DNA from: Pseudomonadota bacterium
GTDB taxonomy: Bacteria > Desulfobacterota > Syntrophia > Syntrophales > JADFWA01
DNA: 21,890 nucleotides
Direction: 5' to 3'
Assembly: GCA_015222855.1 (NCBI GenBank)
Contig: JADFWA010000072.1
Location: 1-21,890, forward strand
Shown piece by piece: positions 14,110-20,615 of this stretch (the first letter of the stretch is position 1; each line of letters opens with the position of its first letter). Below the pieces are notes generated by a model that was given only the letters and a program-made list of their open reading frames with translations, did no database searches and had not been told where the DNA came from. The translations under genes were made by a program, and so were the position numbers.

Positions 14110-14883
14110 ATGGATGTAAGGATATTAGGTTGTCATGGATCTCAGCTCCCCGGTTACAATCCCACAAGTTTTTTGCTGGATGGAGTGATCTTGCTTGATG
14201 CCGGCACAATAACCTCTGTGTTGTCAATAGAAGAACAGATTAATATAAGCTATATCCTTGTAACTCATGCTCATCTCGATCATGTCCGTGATATAATGTT
14301 TCTGGCGGACAATGTTTATTATAGCAAAAAAGAAAACCCGGCGGTTAAGGTCATAGGGACACAGGGGGTTATTGACGCACTGAGAGCACACCTTTTTAAT
14401 AATGTTATATGGCCCGATTTTTCGGTGATCCCGACTCAGGAAAACCATGTCCTTAGATTTGAGGTGATCAAGCCGGGTGTGAAGTTCCAGTTGAATAATC
14501 TTACGGTTACCGCCGTTATGGTTAATCATACCGTTGAGACGGTTGGGTATGTAATAGAATCTGAGTCTGGCTCTGTAATCTTTATAGGAGATACAGGTCC
14601 TACGGAAGAGATATGGGAGGTTGCACGGAAGCTCAAGAATCTGAAGGCTGTATTTATTGAGGCATCACTTCCCGATAGCATGGAAGAGGCCGCCAATATC
14701 ACCGGTCACCTTACGCCTGCTGGTCTTGATCGTGAATTAAAGAAGTTGGGCGCTTTGACGCCCGATATTTATCTTTTTCACATGAAGCCTCAGTACGAAA
14801 AGACCATCAGAGAAGAGATAGGCTTGATCAGGAACAACGCAATCCATATCCTGAGCGAGGGAGAAGAAATAAGGATTGAATAA
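14110..14883 (+). CDS. Metallo-beta-lactamase-fold hydrolase, class II 3',5'-cyclic-nucleotide phosphodiesterase-like
   Basis: The 257-aa protein has the metal-binding signature THAHLDH with H53, H55, D57 and H58. Further candidate ligands are H140 (VNHT), D161 (GDTG) and H224 (FHMKP), with H200 in TGHL. N-terminal GCHGSQLPGYNPTSFLLD and the THAHLDH/GDTGPTEEIW arrangement fit the class II cyclic-nucleotide phosphodiesterase family, which hydrolyses cAMP/cGMP in fungi and some bacteria. The substrate here is inferred and could be another phosphodiester. There is no signal peptide, so it is probably cytosolic. I chose ATG 14110 with GGGAAGG at 14099-14105. An upstream in-frame ATG at 14005 would overlap the preceding gene and add a non-conserved 35 residues. 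folC lies 21 nt downstream. Confidence 0.8.
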   Translation: MDVRILGCHGSQLPGYNPTSFLLDGVILLDAGTITSVLSIEEQINISYILVTHAHLDHVRDIMFLADNVYYSKKENPAVKVIGTQGVIDALRAHLFNNVIWPDFSVIPTQENHVLRFEVIKPGVKFQLNNLTVTAVMVNHTVETVGYVIESESGSVIFIGDTGPTEEIWEVARKLKNLKAVFIEASLPDSMEEAANITGHLTPAGLDRELKKLGALTPDIYLFHMKPQYEKTIREEIGLIRNNAIHILSEGEEIRIE

Positions 14884-14904
14884 GCGTTTGGCAAAAACAC
14901 AGTA

Positions 14905-16191
14905 ATGACCGTCCACGAGTCCCTTGAATACCTTTCAGGATTGAGTGGGAGAGGCATCCGTTTGAGCCTTGGTCCTGTCTCACAACTCCTTGACAGACTG
15001 AACAATCCCCAGGAAAAATACAAAGCGGTATTGGTCGGTGGAACCAATGGCAAGGGTTCCATTGCGGCGATGATTTCTTCTGTTCTTTCAGAGGGAGGAG
15101 CAAGAGTCGGCCTTTATACATCACCCCATCTCATCGACATCAGGGAGCGGATAAGGGTAAACGGCCGTATGATATCGGTAAAGGAGTTTTCTGAACTGAT
15201 CCGCGAGGTGCGTGGACAGGTTGAAGAAGATATAACCTACTTTGAATTTATTACCGCTTTAGCCTTCCTCCATTTTTGCCGTAGTAATGTGGATGTGGCT
15301 GTTCTGGAGGTTGGAATGGGTGGAAGACTGGACGCTACAAATCTTGTGATACCTGAAGTATCTGTGATATCCAATATTTTCCTTGAACACAGGGAATACC
15401 TTGGCAATAATTTAGGAGCCATAGCCCGGGAAAAGGGGGGAATTATCAAGGATGGAGGGATTTGTGTAACAGCGGCGAAACAACAGAGTGTTCTCAAGGT
15501 GCTGGAAAATATTTGCAGCACGCGAGGGGCGAGGCTTTACCGTGCAGGGGAAGATATAAAAACCAGGGCGGTGAAGGGGGGCACTTTTCACTATAGGGGA
15601 ATTGAAAAGAATTATGACCACCTTGTTTGTCCCTTGATAGGAAGGCATCAGATGGAAAATGCCGCCGTGGCACTCGGCACGATAGAGCTTCTGGGGGCCA
15701 AAGGGTTTGATGTTGATGACGGTGCCGTAACCCGCGGTTTGAGAAATGTAAGGTGGGAAGGGAGAATGGAAGTGCTTTGTGATTCTCCTATACTGGTTGT
15801 GGATGGCGCCCACAATCCGGCAGGGGCTTCTGTTCTTTGCCGCGCGTTGAAAGAGGATTTTTCCTATAAAAAGTTAATCATTCTCTTCGGCGTGCTCGGT
15901 GACAAGGACTACAGGGCTATGTTAAAAAAATTGGCGCCCCTTGCCGACAGGCTTATCCTTACGAAACCGGATGAGCAACGGGCATTGCATCCGGGGGACA
16001 TATTACCTGTTGCAAAAAGGTATATAAATGATGTAGAGGTTGTTGCGGATTCCGGTCAGGCTCTCTCGCGGGCTTTTGGCCTTGCCGGGGAAGATGATCT
16101 TATCTGTGTCACCGGTTCGCTTTATCTTGTCGGAGAGATAAAGAAATACTGGGAACAGGAGTCAGGGATCAGGGATCGGGAGTCAGAATAG
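14905..16191 (+). CDS. folC: Bifunctional folylpolyglutamate synthase/dihydrofolate synthase
   Basis: The 428-aa Mur-ligase-family enzyme adds L-Glu to dihydropteroate and to reduced folates with ATP. The P-loop GGTNGKGS is at 45-52, TSPHL at 72-76, LEVGMGGRLDATN at 134-146 (Mg-ligand E135), and FLEHREYLG at 159-167 with Mg-ligand H162 (the usual LDH is LEH). REKGGIIK near 175-182 keeps the Lys (K177) that is carbamylated in relatives. The C-terminal domain has WEGRME, VDGAHNP and FGVLGDKDY. The final eleven residues (QESGIRDRESE) are encoded by a repeated ggagtcagg/gggatcagg sequence and look like an acquired tail. The ATG at 14905 lies 21 nt after the upstream gene. Confidence 0.93.
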   Translation: MTVHESLEYLSGLSGRGIRLSLGPVSQLLDRLNNPQEKYKAVLVGGTNGKGSIAAMISSVLSEGGARVGLYTSPHLIDIRERIRVNGRMISVKEFSELIREVRGQVEEDITYFEFITALAFLHFCRSNVDVAVLEVGMGGRLDATNLVIPEVSVISNIFLEHREYLGNNLGAIAREKGGIIKDGGICVTAAKQQSVLKVLENICSTRGARLYRAGEDIKTRAVKGGTFHYRGIEKNYDHLVCPLIGRHQMENAAVALGTIELLGAKGFDVDDGAVTRGLRNVRWEGRMEVLCDSPILVVDGAHNPAGASVLCRALKEDFSYKKLIILFGVLGDKDYRAMLKKLAPLADRLILTKPDEQRALHPGDILPVAKRYINDVEVVADSGQALSRAFGLAGEDDLICVTGSLYLVGEIKKYWEQESGIRDRESE

Positions 16192-16241
16192 TCCCCTTCC
16201 CTTGTAGGGTGAGGGTGAAGGAAAGGGTTAGTGTGAGAGGG
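16156..16241. repeat. Repeat cluster spanning the folC 3' end and the folC-lptD spacer
   Basis: The bases 16159-16187 are reiterations of ggagtcag/ggatcagg, and they supply the last codons of folC. After the stop, cccttccctt (16194-16203) pairs with aaggaaaggg (16218-16227) at 9 of 10 positions. The sequence then runs on as ttagtgtgagaggg. This second part is related to the GA-rich repeat at 9926-9958. There is no T-tract. The folC-lptD spacer is 98 bp, and no convincing promoter for lptD is visible in it. Confidence 0.5.
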
Positions 16242-16289
16242 AAAGCGTCGTAGCCGATCGGTCGTGAAAGTTACCGGGAATGATATAAG

Positions 16290-18500
16290 ATGAGAAAAAT
16301 ATGTTTATTCTGTTTCATGGCGGTTATCTTCCTGTTGTTTTTCTTTCGGGCTGACTTTTCCCTTGCTGTTGAGAGGAAAATATCAACAAAGGGGCCGGTG
16401 AATATAGAGGCTGACAGTATTGCGTATGACAGGGATACTGATACCTACAGCGCTAAGGGAAGCGTTGTAATCACTTTCACCGGCGGGTATCTGAAGGCGG
16501 ACTATGTAACCTTGAATAAGGCAACGAATGAGGCCGAGGCCTCCGGAAATGTCTATATCAAAAGTGATGACGATATACTGGAAGGAGAGAGGGTTAAATT
16601 TAATATCGCCACAAAAACGGGCACTATTTACGAAGGGAAGCTTTTCTTTGCCAAGAATCATTTCTATATAAATGGGAAAAAGATTGAAAAGACCGGGGAG
16701 GCTACCTATCATCTCGAAGATGCCACGGCAACCACCTGTGATGGAGACCGGCCTGCCTGGAGATTCACCGGAAAGGAGCTTGATGTAACCATTGACGGTT
16801 ACGGCACGGTAAAACATGGCACCTTTCAGGTGAAGAACTTTCCCTTTCTGTATATGCCGTATATGGTATTCCCCGCAAAGACGACACGGCAATCAGGTTT
16901 CCTTCCCCCCCGGATTTCCTGTTCTCGGGATAAACATGGCTGGGACATAGAGCTTCCCCTCTACTGGGCGATTTCAAAAAATGCCGATGCCACCTTTTAT
17001 CAGCGTTATATGGACAAGAGGGGATTGAAAGAGGGGGTGGAATTCAGGTACTTTATCAGCAAGGACTCGTTCGGCACCTTTTATGCCGACTATCTCAAGG
17101 ATGAAAAGACCGGGACCATGGCCGAAGATGGTGGTTTAAGCCGCAACTGGCGGGAAAAACAGGAAAGATGGTCATATTATCTGAATCATGAGACCACCTT
17201 CAGTCCAGGTTTTTACTTCAGGACGGATATAAAAAAGGTTTCCGACAATTGGTACTTCAGAGATTTTTCCGATTACAACTATTACCTGTCACATTATTCA
17301 GAAAAAGAAACACGGAAGTTTAGCAACATGTCCTTTTTAGGCGACGAATCCCTTACGTCGCTGGACTCTACCGCCCGTCTTGTCAAGGATTGGAGTTTGT
17401 TTAATCTGACCGCCCTTGTTCAGTACACCGATGATTTTGCAAGCCCCGACAACAATTTAACCCTGCAAAAATCTCCTGAAATAACCCTGACCGGTGTCAA
17501 ACAGCCCGTCTTTGACACCCCGCTCAATTTTGAGCTGGATTCTTCATGCGACCATTATGATAGAACAAAAGGGGATCATGGATACCTTTACGATGCTCAT
17601 CCTACGTTTTCCTTGCCGCTCAACTTTGGTGATTATCTCGAGTTTACACCGTCGATAGGATTGAGGGAAACCTTCTGGGACGCCAGTGAGCTATCGGGAA
17701 GCAGTAACGAGGAGCATGGAGGCCGTGAAATATACAATGCGGGAGCGGAACTTTCCACGGAAGTTCACAGGATTTTTGATATAGGCGGCAAGACGGTTGA
17801 CAAGATACGGCACGGAATCAGGCCGGAGCTGACCTACACTTATATTCCTTATATATATCAGAGCGATCTGCCAAATTTTGTAGAGGCGGTAAGTGAGGAG
17901 AACAGTTTAACCTATTCACTAACCAATACTCTGATGGCCAGGCTGAAGGGGGAGGATGGGGGCATAAGTTACCGTGAATTTCTTCGTGTCAAGCTGAGTC
18001 AGACATATGATATCAGGGAGGGGAGAAAGCATCGCGCGGACAATTATGGAAACGAAAAAAGACCCTTCAGCAATGTGGACATGGAACTCGAATTTGATCC
18101 GTTCCGGTATCTTGCCTTCGACGCGGATGTCAGCTTTGATGTTAACTCGGGCGAATGGAAAAAGACAAACTATGATCTTAGCGTAAGTGACTGGCGGGGT
18201 GATTCCGCGACTCTGGAGTATAGATATACGCAGGGGACACTGGAAGAAATAAACGTTTCCCTGAAGGCCAAGGTTACCCATTCCCTTGATCTGACGTATC
18301 TTTACAGAAGAAATGAACTGGATAATATTTACCTGGAGACAACCTATGGTCTGGAATACCATAAGCAATGCTGGAGCGTGGCGGTCACCTATTCTGACGA
18401 TGACAACGACAGGGTATGGATGATGGTCTTTTCTCTATATGGGTTGGGGAAGGTCGGAAAGGCGACGGCAAGACCAGAAAGACTGCGTGGGGGTAATTAA
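16290..18500 (+). CDS. lptD: LPS-assembly outer membrane protein LptD
   Basis: The 736-aa protein opens with a signal peptide (hydrophobic core residues 4-19, likely cleavage after SLA26). An OstA/LptA-like periplasmic domain follows at about 30-150 (IEADSIAYDRDTDTYSAKGSV, ASGNVYI, EGERVKFNIATKTGTI). A large C-terminal beta-barrel has NFPFLYMPYMVFPAK at 183-197. The terminal CWSVAV..DRVWMMVFSLYGLG is the LptD end motif. With the lipoprotein LptE it inserts LPS in the outer leaflet. C150 and C694 match the conserved disulfide positions of E. coli C173 and C725, but the N-terminal Cys (E. coli C31) is missing. It is the last gene of the folC unit, 98 bp after it. Confidence 0.93.
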   Translation: MRKICLFCFMAVIFLLFFFRADFSLAVERKISTKGPVNIEADSIAYDRDTDTYSAKGSVVITFTGGYLKADYVTLNKATNEAEASGNVYIKSDDDILEGERVKFNIATKTGTIYEGKLFFAKNHFYINGKKIEKTGEATYHLEDATATTCDGDRPAWRFTGKELDVTIDGYGTVKHGTFQVKNFPFLYMPYMVFPAKTTRQSGFLPPRISCSRDKHGWDIELPLYWAISKNADATFYQRYMDKRGLKEGVEFRYFISKDSFGTFYADYLKDEKTGTMAEDGGLSRNWREKQERWSYYLNHETTFSPGFYFRTDIKKVSDNWYFRDFSDYNYYLSHYSEKETRKFSNMSFLGDESLTSLDSTARLVKDWSLFNLTALVQYTDDFASPDNNLTLQKSPEITLTGVKQPVFDTPLNFELDSSCDHYDRTKGDHGYLYDAHPTFSLPLNFGDYLEFTPSIGLRETFWDASELSGSSNEEHGGREIYNAGAELSTEVHRIFDIGGKTVDKIRHGIRPELTYTYIPYIYQSDLPNFVEAVSEENSLTYSLTNTLMARLKGEDGGISYREFLRVKLSQTYDIREGRKHRADNYGNEKRPFSNVDMELEFDPFRYLAFDADVSFDVNSGEWKKTNYDLSVSDWRGDSATLEYRYTQGTLEEINVSLKAKVTHSLDLTYLYRRNELDNIYLETTYGLEYHKQCWSVAVTYSDDDNDRVWMMVFSLYGLGKVGKATARPERLRGGN

Positions 18501-18531
18501 GCAGTAATTTTTTCATTTTCAGGTTTTTAAC

Positions 18532-18560
18532 TTGACAAACGTACTTAAATTGCATAAATT
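18532..18560 (+). promoter_or_regulatory. Sigma70-type promoter for rplM-rpsI
   Basis: A perfect -35 TTGACA (18532-18537) is spaced by 17 bp from TAAATT (18555-18560, 4 of 6 to TATAAT). The flanks are AT-rich, with possible UP-element character upstream (T-rich tracts at 18508-18529). The predicted transcript starts about 25-30 nt before the rplM ATG. No terminator was seen between lptD and this promoter. Confidence 0.7.
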
Positions 18561-18593
18561 ACTTTTTTAAATTTTTGAAGACTCGGTGGTTTT

Positions 18594-19022
18594 ATGAAAA
18601 CATTCAATGCTAAAAAAGAAGAAATTATAAGAGATTGGTATCTGGTTGATGCGGATGGTAAGGTTCTTGGAAGGCTTGCCAGTGAGATTGCAAGGCGTTT
18701 GAGGGGCAAGCATAAACCCATTTATACCCCTCATATCGACACAGGTGATTTCGTGGTTGTTGTAAATGCCGAGAAGGTTTCCCTTACAGGCAAAAAAATG
18801 ACCGATAAAATATACTACCATCACACCGGATACCCGGGTGGAATAAAGTCGATAACGGCCGAAAAGCTGCTGGAAGAAAAACCGGAGAGATTGTTGCGCA
18901 AGGCGGTGAAGGGCATGCTTCCAAAGAACTCTCTGGGGAGGCAGATGCTTAAAAAGCTTAAGATATATGCCGGAGCCGAGCATCCCCATGAAGCTCAAAC
19001 CCCCCGGTTGCTGGAACTATAG
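18594..19022 (+). CDS. rplM: Large ribosomal subunit protein uL13
   Basis: The 142-aa product equals the usual L13 length. Conserved features include [28 protein letters not shown] near residues 15-42, [10 protein letters not shown] and [26 protein letters not shown]13 is an early-assembly 50S protein. The ribosome binding site is weak (GGTGG at 18585-18589). It is followed by rpsI, the near-universal pair. The 94-bp spacer between them holds a hairpin. Confidence 0.97.
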   Translation: MKTFNAKKEEIIRDWYLVDADGKVLGRLASEIARRLRGKHKPIYTPHIDTGDFVVVVNAEKVSLTGKKMTDKIYYHHTGYPGGIKSITAEKLLEEKPERLLRKAVKGMLPKNSLGRQMLKKLKIYAGAEHPHEAQTPRLLEL

Positions 19023-19039
19023 ACTGTATTTCATGTAGC

Positions 19040-19057
19040 GCGGGGTTCTAACCCTGC
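19040..19057. repeat. Hairpin in the rplM-rpsI spacer
   Basis: The bases gcggggtt (19040-19047) and aaccctgc (19050-19057) are complementary at 7 of 8 positions plus one G-U pair, with a 2-nt centre, so the innermost pairs must open. No T-tract follows. It is preceded by atgtagc, and the rpsK-rpsD hairpin at 11370-11390 has the comparable bases gtacat (reverse complement) on its outer side. The two may belong to one family of GTAG..GGGTTT-type palindromes. Only two copies are visible here. Confidence 0.4.
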
Positions 19058-19116
19058 CTTAAAACTTACGAGTTAATCAATCTTCACAGTATGAAAATTA
19101 TATGCGGGAGACAAAT

Positions 19117-19509
19117 ATGGAAGAAAAGAGTTATTATGCCACAGGAAAGAGGAAGACCGCTATAGCGAGAGTGTGGATGAAAGAGGGAGACGGTACCCTC
19201 ACTGTAAACAAGAGGAATTTTGATGACTATTTTACCAGGGATAGCCTCAAGGTGTTGATTAAACAACCCCTTGAGCTTGCCGGACAGGCGGGTAAATTTA
19301 ATTTTTATATCAATGTTCGAGGGGGAGGTATTTCAGGTCAGGCGGATGCCGTTAAGCATGGCATATCCAAGGCCCTTTTAGAATACGATGCAGCTCTGAG
19401 ACCGGTCCTGAAAAAGGCGGGTTTCCTTACAAGGGATTCACGTATAAAAGAGAGAAAGAAATACGGTCAACCCGGAGCGAGGAAAAGGTTTCAGTTTTCC
19501 AAAAGATAA
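19117..19509 (+). CDS. rpsI: Small ribosomal subunit protein uS9
   Basis: The 130-aa protein includes [15 protein letters not shown] (residues 6-20), the [19 protein letters not shown] region and the basic C terminus [11 protein letters not shown] whose last residues touch P-site tRNA. GGGAG at 19106-19110 selects the ATG at 19117 rather than the in-frame ATG at 19102. Paired with rplM as is typical. A strong terminator hairpin starts 12 nt after its stop. Confidence 0.97.
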   Translation: MEEKSYYATGKRKTAIARVWMKEGDGTLTVNKRNFDDYFTRDSLKVLIKQPLELAGQAGKFNFYINVRGGGISGQADAVKHGISKALLEYDAALRPVLKKAGFLTRDSRIKERKKYGQPGARKRFQFSKR

Positions 19510-19520
19510 TATTGATAACG

Positions 19521-19546
19521 AAGGGAGGCTGCGGCCTCCCTTTTTT
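19521..19546 (+). terminator. Intrinsic terminator after rpsI
   Basis: A perfect 9-bp stem (aagggaggc 19521-19529, gcctccctt 19534-19542) with the loop tgcg is followed by a T-tract through 19546 (six T in all from 19541). The T-tract ends 17 nt before the argC ATG, so any argC transcript starting upstream must read through it. Confidence 0.85.
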
Positions 19547-19563
19547 GTGTCTGAAGGAATATT

Positions 19564-20601
19564 ATGTTAAAAGTCGGTATATATGGAGCCAGTGGCTACA
19601 CCGGGCAGGAACTTCTGAGACTTCTTATTAGGCATCCTGAAGTTGAGGTTGTTGCCCTGACGTCAAGGAAGTTTAATGGAGTTCCGGTCTCCGATGTGTT
19701 TCCTGTTTTTGAAGGGTTGATCGACGAGAAGTTTATGGACGCATCCCCCGAGGATGTTGCCGGTCTTTCCGACGTTGTTTTTTTAGCCCTCCCCCATGGT
19801 GTATCCATGGAGGCTGTTTCCGTCTTTCTGGAGGCGGGGAAAAATGTCATCGATCTGAGCGCCGATTTTCGCCTGCGGGATATAGATATATACGAACAGT
19901 GGTATAAAGAACATACAGTGCCGGATCTAATAAATGAAGCGGTTTACGGACTTTCCGAATTATACAGGGATGATATTAAGGCCGCGAAACTTGTGGCCAA
20001 TCCCGGATGCTATCCGACCGGTGTCATCCTTGGCCTGGCCCCTGTGCTGAAAGAGGGGTGGATTGACGTTACATCGATTATTGTTGATTCGAAATCGGGA
20101 GTTAGCGGTGCGGGACGTGAACCGCAGATCGGGACACTGTTCTGTGAGATTGATGAGGGTTTTAAGGCCTATAAGATTAACCAGCATCGTCACATCCCCG
20201 AGATGGAGCAGGAACTCGGACTCCTTGCCGGAAGTGACGTAAAGATTTTTTTTACTCCCCACCTGCTGCCCGTAAACAGGGGGATACTGAATACGATATA
20301 CGCGACACTTCGAAAGGGTGTGTCTGCATCCGACCTGATAGACCTTTATAGGGGATTTTACAAAGGTGAGAAGTTTGTCAGGATTTACAAAGTGGGGGCA
20401 TTTCCCAATATTTCTTCCGTTAAGGGTTCCAATTATTGTGATATCGGACTCACCGTTGACAACAGAACGGGAAGGATCGCAATAGTATCCGCGATTGATA
20501 ACCTCATAAAGGGCGCTGCCGGCCAGGCCATACAGAACATGAATCTCATGTGCGACTTCAGGGAAGATACCGGACTGGAACTGGTATCGTTGTTTCCGTA
20601 A
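19564..20601 (+). CDS. argC: N-acetyl-gamma-glutamyl-phosphate reductase
   Basis: The 345-aa enzyme reduces N-acetyl-glutamyl-5-phosphate to the semialdehyde with NADPH, the third step of arginine synthesis. The Rossmann motif GASGYTGQE is at 8-16, the catalytic Cys is C149 in ANPGCYPTG, and the conserved HRHIPEMEQEL follows with H210. A KSGVSGAGR segment lies at 177-185. AAGGA at 19554-19558 precedes the ATG. The rpsI-argC junction has an intrinsic terminator and no room for a promoter after it, which suggests read-through or a promoter within rpsI. cysS begins 14 nt after the stop. Confidence 0.95.
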   Translation: MLKVGIYGASGYTGQELLRLLIRHPEVEVVALTSRKFNGVPVSDVFPVFEGLIDEKFMDASPEDVAGLSDVVFLALPHGVSMEAVSVFLEAGKNVIDLSADFRLRDIDIYEQWYKEHTVPDLINEAVYGLSELYRDDIKAAKLVANPGCYPTGVILGLAPVLKEGWIDVTSIIVDSKSGVSGAGREPQIGTLFCEIDEGFKAYKINQHRHIPEMEQELGLLAGSDVKIFFTPHLLPVNRGILNTIYATLRKGVSASDLIDLYRGFYKGEKFVRIYKVGAFPNISSVKGSNYCDIGLTVDNRTGRIAIVSAIDNLIKGAAGQAIQNMNLMCDFREDTGLELVSLFP

Positions 20602-20615
20602 TTTTGGAGATTGAA

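Noticed and set aside
16192..16289. Promoter for lptD in the folC-lptD spacer
   Set aside because: No pair of hexamers with acceptable spacing was seen. The spacer is dominated by the GA-rich repeat, so I treat lptD as part of the upstream unit.
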